From Flavobacterium hercynium (GTDB lineage: Bacteria; Bacteroidota; Bacteroidia; Flavobacteriales; Flavobacteriaceae), in the NCBI RefSeq assembly GCF_002217285.1, contig NZ_MUGW01000022.1, positions 62,001 through 126,000 of the forward strand: DNA of 64,000 nt, read 5' to 3'. Shown piece by piece: positions 8,471 to 17,150 of the stretch. The position numbers and the translations under genes are program-made. The notes beneath the pieces were generated by a model. That model did not search any database and was not told the DNA's origin. It worked only from the letters and a program-made list of their open reading frames with translations. Positions within the stretch are counted from its first letter, which is position 1, and each line of letters opens with the position of its first letter.

Positions 8471-9067
8471 ATGATTAACATTACCAAAAAAATTACCTTA
8501 TTATTATTTGTTTGTGGAGCAATATTTACAAGTTGTTCAAGTGATGATGATAAAAAAGAGGAGCAAGTAGTAATTGAAGAACCAGTAGTAGAAGATAAAA
8601 CGACATTAAAAGTGTTTAGTAATGTGAATTTTTCACTAGATGCTGCAGAAGGTTTTGACTCTGGAAGATATTTTTCAACAGAAACTGGTAAATCATACAA
8701 AAAAAGCCAAATTGATAACGCTACGTTACCAAAAATTGACATTGCTTTTTCAGGTTCTAGTTCATCGGTAAATTATTTCATGAGCCCTAATGATAAAGAA
8801 GATGGGATTGTAAATGGTAAAACTACAGAATATATAAATTATGTTAAAGACCAATTTACAGTTTCTCAATTTGCTAAATTAGAAAAAGGAGAAGATTTAG
8901 ATAAATTGACAATTGCTGATGACGAAAATTCATTTCCTGACAGTGCATTACCTTTAGTAGTATTGTTTAAAAATGCAGCAGGTAAAAAAGGAGTTATTTA
9001 TGTAAAATCAGTACACAGAGTAGGATCAGATCCTAGAATTGTTGCAGATATTAAAATTCAAAAGTAA
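8471..9067 (+). CDS. Unknown lipoprotein
   Basis: The 198-residue product begins with a signal peptide (residues 1-21, KKITLLLFVCGAIFTS) and a lipobox-like TSC at residue 22. SSDDD then follows, the acidic stretch that often follows the lipid cysteine in Flavobacteriia and can act as a surface-export signal. The rest has no recognisable catalytic motif. Residues 50-190 look like a compact beta-rich domain. It has its own -7 box and is closed by a strong terminator at 9098-9131, so it appears to be a single-gene unit. Its function is unknown. Confidence 0.8.
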   Translation: MINITKKITLLLFVCGAIFTSCSSDDDKKEEQVVIEEPVVEDKTTLKVFSNVNFSLDAAEGFDSGRYFSTETGKSYKKSQIDNATLPKIDIAFSGSSSSVNYFMSPNDKEDGIVNGKTTEYINYVKDQFTVSQFAKLEKGEDLDKLTIADDENSFPDSALPLVVLFKNAAGKKGVIYVKSVHRVGSDPRIVADIKIQK

Positions 9068-9097
9068 TTAAGGAAGTTAACCTGAATTTTTGATAAT

Positions 9098-9131
9098 AAG
9101 AGCGTTATGTATTCATGACGCTCTTTTTTTT
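9098..9131 (+). terminator. Rho-independent terminator after the lipoprotein gene
   Basis: Arms AAGAGCGTTATG and CATGACGCTCTT with a 4-base loop (one G-T pair) are followed by a run of eight T. Confidence 0.9.
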
Positions 9132-9173
9132 GATAATTCCTACTTATTTAGAACGTTATTCATACTGAATACA

Positions 9174-9181
9174 TATATTTG
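9174..9181 (+). promoter_or_regulatory. -7 box before the DUF2157-like gene pair
   Basis: TATATTTG matches TAnnTTTG, 25 bases before the ATG at 9207 and downstream of the preceding terminator. No clear -33 TTTG is present. Confidence 0.5.
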
Positions 9182-9206
9182 AAACAGATTAACATAAATT
9201 TAAATT

Positions 9207-10202
9207 ATGGCAAACCTTGATGAACAAGCTACTCAGAATCTTTTCGATAAAAATCTTATTACTGAAAATCAATATCAGGAAATTAAAGCTTACAGAAGTT
9301 TAGGTATATTTTCATTAAATGCAGAACTAAAGCTTTTTCTTTATTTCTCTGCCTTACTGTTTACTTCCGGAATCGGAATTTTAATTTATGATAATATCGA
9401 CAGTTTTGGTCACATTGTTTTGCTTTCTGTATTACTTATCTTAATTGGAGGCTGTTTTTATTATTGCTTTAAAAATTCAAAAGGTTTTCAGAAGACAGAA
9501 ACTGTTTTTGAAAGCCCATTTTTAGAATATATAGTTTTAATAGCTAATATTTTAACCTGCATCTTCATAGGGTATTTACAGTTCCAATACGAAGCATTTG
9601 GAACACATTATGGTTTGGCAACCTTAATACCAACAATTGTTAGTTTTAGCTGTGCATATTACTTTGATAATAAAAGTGTTTTGACAATTGCAGTAACAGG
9701 TTTAGCAGCATATATAGGGCTTTCAGTAACACCTCAGGACATATTCAATAGCAGCAATGATTTTTATGATAATCAAACACTAACGTACTCTGCGATTGCA
9801 TTGGGTGTTTTACTTATTGTCTGGACAATTTACAGTTCCCGAATTAATTTAAAAACACATTTTACACTAGTTTATCTAACATTTGCCTTGCATCTGATTA
9901 GCGTAGCCACCATTTCCAATCTATTTACTGACGATTTGATGTGGCTTTTATTTACAGTAGTTTTAGGTATTTCTTCGTTCTATTTTTACAAAGTAAGTCA
10001 TGAACAGAAAGCAATTTCGCTCTATATATTTATGATTGTTTATGCGTACATTGGATTTAATCTCTTTTTATTTAGAATTTTAGATTTTATCAGACCAGAT
10101 GATATTTGGATACTGCTGATATTACTTCTGCCCATCTATTTTATAGTTTCCATTGTAATGTTTATAAAACTGATTAAGAAATTCAATAAAGAAATCGCAT
10201 AA
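9207..10202 (+). CDS. DUF2157-like multi-pass membrane protein
   Basis: The first roughly 40 residues are soluble, with the pattern LFDKNLITENQYQEIKAYR that begins many DUF2157 proteins. About ten hydrophobic helices follow, from residue 41 to 323. No enzymatic motif is visible. It shares its TAATG stop/start junction with the next gene, a second membrane protein with the same kind of N-terminal segment (LLDAGFINKEQRAIIRKEL), so the two probably form one complex or arose by duplication. The family assignment comes from this pattern and is moderately sure. The function is unknown for the family. Confidence 0.78.
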   Translation: MANLDEQATQNLFDKNLITENQYQEIKAYRSLGIFSLNAELKLFLYFSALLFTSGIGILIYDNIDSFGHIVLLSVLLILIGGCFYYCFKNSKGFQKTETVFESPFLEYIVLIANILTCIFIGYLQFQYEAFGTHYGLATLIPTIVSFSCAYYFDNKSVLTIAVTGLAAYIGLSVTPQDIFNSSNDFYDNQTLTYSAIALGVLLIVWTIYSSRINLKTHFTLVYLTFALHLISVATISNLFTDDLMWLLFTVVLGISSFYFYKVSHEQKAISLYIFMIVYAYIGFNLFLFRILDFIRPDDIWILLILLLPIYFIVSIVMFIKLIKKFNKEIA

Positions 10203-11362
10203 TGATACAAGATAAAAATTTACTGGATAATTTGGTATTAACAGAAGAAGCAGATTTATTGTTAGATGCCGGTTTTATAAACAAAGAGCAAAGAGCAATA
10301 ATTAGAAAGGAACTACCATCATTTAAAATTCAAAGGAATATTTTAGTACGTTTAGCTTTCTTTTTACTTGGAGCCTTTTTGTACTTGTCTATTTGTGGTG
10401 TAATTACATTAATAGGTATTTCGGGTGAGAATACATTTTTTAAAATTTGCTGCTATCTTTTTGCAGGAGTTGGAGTTTTAGGTGCAGAATATTTAATCAG
10501 TCAAAAATATTACAGACATGGTCTTGACGATGCATTTATACTCGGAATACTGTTAAACATTGGTTGCGGAATTGTATTTACTACAGATGCTTATGATATC
10601 ATGTTAATTCCTGCTGTTACTGTGGCAATTGTTTCTTTTTTAACGTATTACAGGTACTTGCATTTGTTGTCAATGTTAGTTTTTTGTATGGCTTGTGCTG
10701 CGGTCTTATTTTTTGGAATGATAGAGCTACAATATGGAGAGCAAGTTTTACCATTTGTCACAATGTTAGTTGCTGCAGGATTTTATTTCTTTACCAAAAA
10801 AAGAATTAGTAGTCTGACCAAAAAATACTTTTACAACGGGCTTCTTCTGGCAAACAGTTTTTGTCTCATTGTATTTTACCTTTCCTGCAATTATCTCGTT
10901 GTCAGAGAACTTTCAATAGAACTTTTAGGATACGAAATGCGAGATAAAGAAATTCCATTGTGGTATTTCTTCTATTTTATGACATTTACAGTGCCGGTTT
11001 TCTATTTGTATCAGGCGTTAAAGACAAAAGATCGCATTATGCTTTGGATTAGCTTTTTAGCCATAGCGTTTTCTATTTACACAGTACGCGTTTATCATTC
11101 TGTTTTACCAATCGAAGTGGCACTGACTTTGGGCGGATTGGTTCTTTTTGCAATTGCCTGGTTCTCCATTCAAAAGCTAAAAAATAAAGAAACAGGTTTG
11201 ACTTTTAAACCCGACAGAATAAATAACTCCAATGCATTTTTAAATGCCGAAACTTTAATAGTTGCTTCGTCATTTGGTTTAAAACCAGAAGTAAAAACAG
11301 ACTCTCCAATGGAATTTGGAGGAGGAGGATTTAGCGGTGGTGGATCAGAAGGGAGTTTTTAG
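10202..11362 (+). CDS. DUF2157/DUF4401-like membrane protein with glycine-rich tail
   Basis: The 386-residue protein has a soluble N-terminal segment (1-45), about ten membrane helices between 48 and 325, and a cytosolic or exposed tail ending GGGGFSGGGSEGSF. Gly-rich tails of this kind also end TPM/YgcG-type membrane proteins. Its start codon shares one base with the previous stop (TAATG), so the two are translationally coupled. It is the second half of a two-gene operon starting at 9207. Its role is unknown; a membrane-stress function is only a guess. Confidence 0.78.
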   Translation: MIQDKNLLDNLVLTEEADLLLDAGFINKEQRAIIRKELPSFKIQRNILVRLAFFLLGAFLYLSICGVITLIGISGENTFFKICCYLFAGVGVLGAEYLISQKYYRHGLDDAFILGILLNIGCGIVFTTDAYDIMLIPAVTVAIVSFLTYYRYLHLLSMLVFCMACAAVLFFGMIELQYGEQVLPFVTMLVAAGFYFFTKKRISSLTKKYFYNGLLLANSFCLIVFYLSCNYLVVRELSIELLGYEMRDKEIPLWYFFYFMTFTVPVFYLYQALKTKDRIMLWISFLAIAFSIYTVRVYHSVLPIEVALTLGGLVLFAIAWFSIQKLKNKETGLTFKPDRINNSNAFLNAETLIVASSFGLKPEVKTDSPMEFGGGGFSGGGSEGSF

Positions 11363-11457
11363 GTTTGTTGTTTTTCTTGTAAAATGTAAGTTGCAAACTT
11401 TTGAAATTATCTTCAACAAAGTAGAGTACTACAAACTACGAACGAAAAACAACAAAC
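11363..11457. repeat. 14-bp perfect inverted repeat between convergent genes
   Basis: GTTTGTTGTTTTTC (11363-11376) begins right after the stop codon and is exactly inverted as GAAAAACAACAAAC (11444-11457). The 67-base loop holds further short ACAAAC/GTTGC words. The arms lie between two convergent genes and lack a G/C-rich stem, so a word-type intergenic repeat is more likely than a simple terminator. Confidence 0.7.
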
Positions 11458-11469
11458 AATAAACTAAAT

Positions 11470-11859
11470 TTAAATTTTGCTTTTTAGCGCTTCAGCGTCA
11501 ATGTCGCTGTGTGAAACATCGTATACAGCTTTACCTTCTTTGATTAAAATTAACTGAGGTGATTCGTGATACACATTAAATCGCGAAGCAATTTCGTTCG
11601 AAACATCACGATGTGCGATCAAATCTAAAAAGAACGCATCAACAGTTTCATCCAGACTATATTCTCTTTCGAATTGTTTCAAAGCCATTCGGCTAATACT
11701 GCATCTTGTGCTGTGTTTAAAAATTACCACAGGTTTAACAGCAGAAACAGCTGCAATATTATCTAACTGTTCTAAATTAGTAAGAGCAATCCAGTTTACG
11801 TTACTTTTTGTTGACTCAGAATTATCTGAATTTCCGAATATTGAATTTAAAAAACTCAT
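11470..11859 (-). CDS. ytxJ: YtxJ-like bacillithiol-linked monothiol redox protein
   Basis: A thioredoxin-fold protein of 129 residues with a single active-site cysteine in KHSTRCSISRMAL. This matches the TCPIS-type motif of YtxJ (BrxC), which resolves bacillithiol-protein mixed disulfides in Firmicutes; Bacteroidota also make bacillithiol. The start is set at the ATG giving MSFLNSIFGNS; the frame is open 17 residues further but those are unlike the family. A cis-Pro-like HESPQLILIKEG segment follows, as in thioredoxins. It is a lone gene on the minus strand, divergent from clpB, so both could answer to thiol or protein-folding stress. The family call is good; the thiol partner is inferred. 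Confidence 0.85.
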   Translation of the reverse strand: MSFLNSIFGNSDNSESTKSNVNWIALTNLEQLDNIAAVSAVKPVVIFKHSTRCSISRMALKQFEREYSLDETVDAFFLDLIAHRDVSNEIASRFNVYHESPQLILIKEGKAVYDVSHSDIDAEALKSKI

Positions 11860-12065
11860 GTTTTGACTGTTTTTATGACTTTTTGACGCTTTAAAAGAGC
11901 TAAATACCAATTTTAAACGTCATTTTGTCTGTATTTGTGATATGGAATGTAATTTGAATATTGCAACAAAGTTATATCATTTAAAGTTAAAAATTGAATG
12001 CAATCAATCCTAATTTTAATGGTATCGAGTAGAGAAACTTAAAAGCAAAACTTAATTATAAAAAG

Positions 12066-14669
12066 ATGAACATAAATAAATTTACAACAAAATCGCAGGA
12101 AGCTATTCAACTTTCTCAACAATTGGCGCAGCGATATGGCCAGCAGCAAATAGAAAACGAACACATTTTTAAAGCCATTTTTGAAGTTGACGAAAATGTG
12201 GCGCCTTTTATTTTGAAAAAATTAAATGTAAACGTGCCTTTGTTTTTACAAATATTGGACTCAACAATTCAAAGCTTTCCAAAAGTTTCTGGAGGAGACA
12301 TTGTACTTTCCCGAGATGCAAATAAAGCATTGAATGAAGCAGAGATCATTGCTCAGAAAATGAACGATGAATATGTTTCTATAGAACATTTAATTTTAGC
12401 AATTTTCGATTCAAAAAGTAAAGTAGCACAGATTTTAAAAGATCAGGGAGTTACCGGAAAAGCCTTAAAAGCAACTATCGAAGAACTTAGAAAAGGAGAA
12501 CGTGTAACTTCGGCTTCAGCAGAAGAGAATTACAACTCATTAAATAAATATGCAAAGAATTTAAACGAACTGGCGCGAACTGGTAAGCTTGATCCTGTTA
12601 TTGGTCGTGATGAAGAGATTCGTCGTGTCTTGCAGATTCTCACCCGTAGAACCAAGAATAATCCAATGTTAGTTGGAGAACCGGGAGTTGGTAAAACCGC
12701 AATAGCCGAAGGGTTAGCGCACCGAATTGTAGACGGTGATGTACCGGAAAATTTAAAAGATAAAATCGTTTTTTCTCTGGATATGGGAGCATTGATTGCA
12801 GGTGCGAAGTACAAAGGAGAATTTGAGGAACGTTTAAAATCAGTAGTAAAAGAAGTTACAGCTGCAGAAGGCGATATCGTATTGTTTATAGACGAGATTC
12901 ATACATTGGTAGGAGCCGGGGGAGGAGAAGGTGCAATGGACGCAGCCAACATCTTGAAACCAGCACTTGCAAGAGGAGAATTGAGAGCTATTGGAGCAAC
13001 AACGTTAGACGAATATCAAAAATATTTCGAAAAAGACAAAGCTTTAGAGCGCCGTTTTCAGAAAGTTTTAATTGACGAACCCGATACAGAAAGTGCTATT
13101 TCGATCTTACGTGGAATCAAAGAAAAGTATGAAACACATCATAAAGTTCAGATCAAAGATGAGGCAATCATTGCAGCGGTAGAACTTTCACAGCGTTACA
13201 TTACAAACCGTTTTCTACCGGACAAAGCAATTGATTTAATGGATGAAGCTGCTTCTAAATTACGTATGGAGATCAATTCAAAACCAGAAGAATTAGATGT
13301 TTTAGATCGTAAAATCATGCAGTTAGAGATTGAGATCGAAGCTATTAAACGTGAAAAAGAAGAAAGTAAGCTTAAAATCCTCCGTATGGATTTGGCTAAC
13401 CTGAAAGAAGAGCGTAACGAAATCTATACCAAATGGAAAACAGAAAAAGATGTTGTTGATGGTGTTCAGGCAGTTAAATTAGAAATTGAAGATTTTAAAC
13501 ATGAAGCAGAACGTGCAGAACGTGAAGGAGACTATGGAAAAGTAGCTGAGATTCGTTATGGAAAAATAAAAGAAGCACAAGAACGTCTGGAAGTTTTGCA
13601 AAAGCAATTGCAAGAATATCAATCAGGAAACTCATTAATAAAAGAAGAAGTTACCAGAGAAGATATCGCAGAAGTTGTAGCAAAATGGACCGGAATTCCG
13701 GTAATGAAAATGCTTCAGACTGAGCGCGAAAAGTTATTGCATCTGGAAGACGAGTTACACAAACGTGTTGTTGGTCAGGAAGAAGCCATTGAGGCCATTA
13801 GTGATGCAGTAAGAAGAAGCCGCGCAGGTTTACAGGATATGAAAAAACCTGTTGGAACATTCCTGTTTTTAGGAACAACCGGAGTAGGTAAAACGGAGCT
13901 GGCTAAAGCATTGGCGGAATATCTTTTTGATGATGAAAATGCCATGACGCGTATCGATATGAGTGAGTATCAGGAACGTCATAGTGTGAGTCGTTTAGTA
14001 GGAGCGCCTCCGGGATATGTTGGATATGATGAAGGAGGTCAGTTGACAGAAGCAGTTCGTAGAAAACCATATTCAGTGGTTTTATTAGACGAGATCGAAA
14101 AAGCACATCCTGATACCTTCAATATTTTATTGCAGGTTTTAGACGAAGGACGTTTGACAGATAATAAAGGACGTTTAGCAGATTTTAAAAACACCATTAT
14201 CATCATGACTTCTAATATGGGAAGCCAAATTATACAGGAGAAATTCGATAATCTAAAAGGCGGAATCGAAGCTGCGACAGAAGCTGCAAAAGTAGAAGTT
14301 TTGGGCTTATTGAAACAAACTGTTCGTCCGGAGTTTATCAATCGTATCGATGAAATTGTATTGTTTACACCGTTAACAATTGAGAACATTTCCAGAATTG
14401 TAACGTTGCAGCTTAAGAGTGTAACCAAAATGCTGGCACTGCAAGGTATCGCAATGGATGCAACACCGGAAGCAATAAAATACCTGTCAGACAAAGGATA
14501 TGATACCCAGTTTGGAGCAAGACCCGTAAAACGTGTTATTCAAAAAGAAGTATTAAATCAATTGTCTAAAGAGATTTTGGCGAATCAGATTAAAACAGAC
14601 AGCATAATTTTGATAGACGCATTTGATGGTAAACTGGTTTTTAGAAATCAGACAGAAACAGTTAAGTAA
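12066..14669 (+). CDS. clpB: ATP-dependent disaggregase ClpB
   Basis: Hexameric AAA+ chaperone that, with DnaK, pulls apart aggregated proteins in the cytoplasm. The order is an N-terminal Clp repeat domain (1-145), AAA1 with Walker A GEPGVGKT (204-211) and Walker B VLFIDEIHTL, a coiled-coil M domain (about 400-530), and AAA2 with Walker A GTTGVGKTE (about 602-610) and Walker B VVLLDEIEKAH. At 867 residues it has full length. The M domain separates it from ClpA and ClpC. It is a single gene closed by a hairpin terminator. A heat-shock promoter was looked for and not recognised. Confidence 0.97.
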   Translation: MNINKFTTKSQEAIQLSQQLAQRYGQQQIENEHIFKAIFEVDENVAPFILKKLNVNVPLFLQILDSTIQSFPKVSGGDIVLSRDANKALNEAEIIAQKMNDEYVSIEHLILAIFDSKSKVAQILKDQGVTGKALKATIEELRKGERVTSASAEENYNSLNKYAKNLNELARTGKLDPVIGRDEEIRRVLQILTRRTKNNPMLVGEPGVGKTAIAEGLAHRIVDGDVPENLKDKIVFSLDMGALIAGAKYKGEFEERLKSVVKEVTAAEGDIVLFIDEIHTLVGAGGGEGAMDAANILKPALARGELRAIGATTLDEYQKYFEKDKALERRFQKVLIDEPDTESAISILRGIKEKYETHHKVQIKDEAIIAAVELSQRYITNRFLPDKAIDLMDEAASKLRMEINSKPEELDVLDRKIMQLEIEIEAIKREKEESKLKILRMDLANLKEERNEIYTKWKTEKDVVDGVQAVKLEIEDFKHEAERAEREGDYGKVAEIRYGKIKEAQERLEVLQKQLQEYQSGNSLIKEEVTREDIAEVVAKWTGIPVMKMLQTEREKLLHLEDELHKRVVGQEEAIEAISDAVRRSRAGLQDMKKPVGTFLFLGTTGVGKTELAKALAEYLFDDENAMTRIDMSEYQERHSVSRLVGAPPGYVGYDEGGQLTEAVRRKPYSVVLLDEIEKAHPDTFNILLQVLDEGRLTDNKGRLADFKNTIIIMTSNMGSQIIQEKFDNLKGGIEAATEAAKVEVLGLLKQTVRPEFINRIDEIVLFTPLTIENISRIVTLQLKSVTKMLALQGIAMDATPEAIKYLSDKGYDTQFGARPVKRVIQKEVLNQLSKEILANQIKTDSIILIDAFDGKLVFRNQTETVK

Positions 14670-14693
14670 TTTTATTTTAGAATTTAAGTTAGA

Positions 14694-14729
14694 GAAAACA
14701 CTGGTCGAGAGACTGGTGTTTTTTTTTAC
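14694..14729 (+). terminator. Terminator after clpB
   Basis: Arms AACACTGGTC and GACTGGTGTT around GAGA (two wobble pairs) are followed by nine or ten T. Confidence 0.85.
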
Positions 14730-14794
14730 TGTAAATCCTGAAACTTTTTCAGAAATAAATATAAAAAATATTGTTTTTATAATTCCATCTTTAC

Positions 14795-14814
14795 ATTGCG
14801 AAATACTTCGCAAT
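14795..14814. promoter_or_regulatory. Small hairpin or operator-like palindrome before the 39-residue gene
   Basis: Perfect 8-base arms ATTGCGAA and TTCGCAAT enclose a 4-base loop, 34 bases before the start at 14849. There is no T-run, so it is not a terminator. It may be a 5' leader hairpin or a protein-binding site. Confidence 0.5.
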
Positions 14815-14848
14815 CAATAAATTATAATTAAAAATAAAACACAATATT

Positions 14849-14968
14849 ATGAACAATATTTTTAGAGGATTGATAGCAGGTTATGGTGCGAAAAAATTAG
14901 GCGGAGGTTGCTTTGGAACTATCTTTGTTTTTATAATTATCTGGGTGCTGTTAGGGCAATGCAGCTAA
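14849..14968 (+). CDS. 39-residue membrane protein
   Basis: A short frame encodes MNNIFRGLIAGYGAKKLGGG, then CFGTIFVFIIIWVLLGQCS. It has a basic, glycine-rich N-terminal half and a single membrane helix at about residues 20-36 with a cysteine at each end. It lies between the clpB terminator and a DUF808 membrane-protein gene, both on the same strand, with 92 bases to the latter. The composition is clearly that of a membrane peptide rather than chance AT-rich DNA, but the function is unknown. It is too short for usual gene-length cut-offs. Confidence 0.62.
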   Translation: MNNIFRGLIAGYGAKKLGGGCFGTIFVFIIIWVLLGQCS

Positions 14969-15060
14969 TATTAATTTTTATTTTAACATAAAAAGAATTG
15001 AATAAAAAGTATTAGATTCGCACAGAAATTAAGAAAACAAAGCTTAAAATAAAAAGGATA

Positions 15061-15945
15061 ATGGCATCAGGTTTTTTCGTATTATTAGATGATATCGCAG
15101 CAGTTATGGATGATGTTGCAGTAATGAGTAAAGTTGCAGCAAAAAAAACAGCAGGTATTTTAGGAGATGATTTAGCAGTAAATGCCGAAAAAGCTTCAGG
15201 GTTTATCTCGTCAAGAGAATTGCCGGTTTTATGGGCAATTGCAAAAGGATCATTACTAAATAAAGTAATAATTTTGCCAATAGCATTTTTATTGAGTGCT
15301 TTTTTCCCGATAGCGATTATCGTTATTTTAGTTTTGGGAGGAATGTTTCTTGCGTATGAAGGAGCAGAAAAAATCTATGAATTCTTTTTTCACCGTGATC
15401 ACGCGAAATCAGAACGTATTACTGAAGAAACTTTAACAGAAGAAGAAGTTTTAGCAGCCGAGAAAGAAAAAATAAAATCAGCCATTGTTACCGATTTTAT
15501 TTTATCAGTAGAAATTATAATTATTGCTTTAGGAACCGTTGTAAATACACCAATCTTATCACAAATCATCGTAGTTTCAATAATTGCAATTATTGCAACG
15601 GTTGGGGTTTATGGTATCGTGGCGATTATCGTAAGAATGGATGAAGTAGGTTTCAAACTTATTAAAATGAGTAAAAAAGACAATAGTTTATTAAAAACTA
15701 TCGGAAACATTTTAGTTCAGGCTTTGCCAAAAGTTATTAAAGCGCTAACCGTAATTGGTACCATTGCATTACTTTTAGTTGCGGGTGGAATATTCGTTCA
15801 CAACAGCGAATATCTACACCATTTACTTCCGCAAGTACCTTCTATCATTAAAGAGTTTGTCATGGGACTTTTAGTAGGATTTATAGTTTTAGCAATTGTA
15901 AATGTATTTAAAAAGATAACTACCAAAGAAAAAATAGCGGAATAA
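15061..15945 (+). CDS. DUF808 (YedI-type) inner-membrane protein
   Basis: The 294-residue protein begins MASGFFVLLDDIAAVMDDVA, continues VMSKVAAKKTAGILGDDLAV, and is recognisable as the DUF808/YedI family. Hydrophobic helices lie at about 60-100, 138-158, 163-190, 225-250 and 262-285. The charged loop between helices two and three (HRDHAKSERITEE) is usual for the family. The biochemical role of the family is not established. It stands alone and is closed by a terminator at 15969-15998. Confidence 0.88.
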   Translation: MASGFFVLLDDIAAVMDDVAVMSKVAAKKTAGILGDDLAVNAEKASGFISSRELPVLWAIAKGSLLNKVIILPIAFLLSAFFPIAIIVILVLGGMFLAYEGAEKIYEFFFHRDHAKSERITEETLTEEEVLAAEKEKIKSAIVTDFILSVEIIIIALGTVVNTPILSQIIVVSIIAIIATVGVYGIVAIIVRMDEVGFKLIKMSKKDNSLLKTIGNILVQALPKVIKALTVIGTIALLLVAGGIFVHNSEYLHHLLPQVPSIIKEFVMGLLVGFIVLAIVNVFKKITTKEKIAE

Positions 15946-15968
15946 GTATTTCGCTTTCCATTAAACAT

Positions 15969-15998
15969 ACACCAGTCGAAAGGCTGGTGTTTTTTTTT
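15969..15998 (+). terminator. Terminator after the DUF808 gene
   Basis: Arms ACACCAGTC and GGCTGGTGT around GAAA are followed by eight or more T. Confidence 0.9.
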
Positions 15999-16027
15999 GG
16001 AGCAGAAAAAAACGTTTTTTACAAGAA

Positions 16028-16102
16028 CAGCAGTCCTGCTATCCACTCTATCTTTTATGGTGAACCCCACCATAAAAGGATGCTGTTTCTATCAGGGCTA
16101 AG
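16028..16102. repeat. Dispersed element, copy 2 (CCTGCTATCC ... CTATCAGGGCTAA)
   Basis: Same order of blocks as at 6771-6850: CCTGCTATCC, ATCTTTTAT, loop, AAAAGGAT, CTATCAGGGCTA. Here the inner arms extend into a good hairpin, ATCTTTTATGGTG pairing with CACCATAAAAGGAT, with AACC in the loop. It lies between the DUF808 terminator and the aguB promoter. Confidence 0.7.
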
Positions 16103-16139
16103 ACAGTCATTTTAGTTTTTCCAATAAACAAAGGGCATT

Positions 16140-16169
16140 TTTGTATTATTCCAAATTTTATTACTTTTG
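16140..16169 (+). promoter_or_regulatory. Bacteroidota promoter of aguB
   Basis: TTTG (16140-16143), 18 bases, then TACTTTTG (16162-16169), close to the TTTG/TAnnTTTG consensus. The ATG at 16187 lies 17 bases further, so the leader would be about 10 bases. Confidence 0.7.
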
Positions 16170-16186
16170 CACTCTAAATTTATGTC

Positions 16187-17077
16187 ATGTCAAAAAGAAA
16201 ATATAAAATATCAGTTATTCAGCTAAATCTGAATGACGTAGCCGAAAATAACCTTAAAAAATGTATCAGCTGGGTAAGAGACGCTGCAAGTCAAGGAGCA
16301 GAAGTTATTTTGCTTCCGGAATTATACAGCAGTCATTATTTTTGCCAAAGCGAAGATGTAGATAATTTTGCATTAGCAGAACCACTTTACAGTACTTCAT
16401 TTATTGCCTTCAGCGAATTAGCAAAAGAGCTTGGAGTAGTAATCATCGTTCCTTTCTTTGAAAAAAGAATGGCAGGAATTTACCACAACAGTGCTTACAT
16501 CATCGATACAGACGGAACAGAAGCCGGATTGTACCGTAAAATGCATATTCCGGACGATCCTCACTTTTACGAAAAGTTTTATTTCACGCCAGGAGATTTA
16601 GGATTCCAGGCTATCGAAACTAAAAAAGGAACTATCGGAACATTAATCTGCTGGGATCAATGGTATCCGGAAGCAGCACGTATCACAGCTTTAAAAGGAG
16701 CAGAAGTATTGTTTTATCCAACAGCAATTGGATGGCATCCAAAAGAAAAAGAACAATACGGAGAAAACCAGCATGGTGCATGGATGAACGTGATGAAAGG
16801 TCATGCTGTAGCAAATGGAGTTTTTGTTGCCGCTGCAAACAGAATTGGTTTAGAACAATATATCGACGGAACAGACGGTATTCAATTCTGGGGAGCATCG
16901 TTTATTGCAGGTCCTCAAGGAGAAATTCTGGCGCAGGCATCACACGATAAAGAAGAAATTCTAATTGCAGAAGTCGATTTAGATTTACAGGAAAATGTAC
17001 GTCAAAACTGGCCATTTTTCAGAGACAGAAGAATCGATGCTTTTGGCGATATTACAAAAAGAGCAATCGACAAATAA
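16187..17077 (+). CDS. aguB: N-carbamoylputrescine amidase
   Basis: Nitrilase-superfamily enzyme that hydrolyses N-carbamoylputrescine to putrescine, CO2 and ammonia. The catalytic triad is visible: Glu45 in LLPELYSSH, Lys118 in LYRKMHIPDDP and Cys155 in LICWDQWYPEAAR. The length (296 residues) and the ELYSSHYFCQ and GENQHGAWM segments fit the AguB branch rather than general nitrilases. The partner agmatine deiminase AguA lies 1.6 kb downstream behind an OmpA gene on the other strand. Together they turn agmatine into putrescine. It has its own promoter and is closed by a shared terminator. Confidence 0.93.
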   Translation: MSKRKYKISVIQLNLNDVAENNLKKCISWVRDAASQGAEVILLPELYSSHYFCQSEDVDNFALAEPLYSTSFIAFSELAKELGVVIIVPFFEKRMAGIYHNSAYIIDTDGTEAGLYRKMHIPDDPHFYEKFYFTPGDLGFQAIETKKGTIGTLICWDQWYPEAARITALKGAEVLFYPTAIGWHPKEKEQYGENQHGAWMNVMKGHAVANGVFVAAANRIGLEQYIDGTDGIQFWGASFIAGPQGEILAQASHDKEEILIAEVDLDLQENVRQNWPFFRDRRIDAFGDITKRAIDK

Positions 17078-17097
17078 TATTGATTTTTATATAAAAC

Positions 17098-17133
17098 AAA
17101 ACGGGGACAAAGTTTTACTTTGTCCCCGTTTTT
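17098..17133. terminator. Bidirectional terminator between aguB and the ompA-like gene
   Basis: Fifteen-base perfect arms AAAACGGGGACAAAG and CTTTGTCCCCGTTTT around a 5-base loop, flanked by A and T runs, lie between convergent genes. Confidence 0.95.
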
Positions 17134-17150
17134 ATTGAAGTCTTAGGAAA

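Noticed and set aside
13903..14494. Minus-strand frames inside clpB
   Set aside because: They are shadows of a highly conserved coding region on the plus strand.
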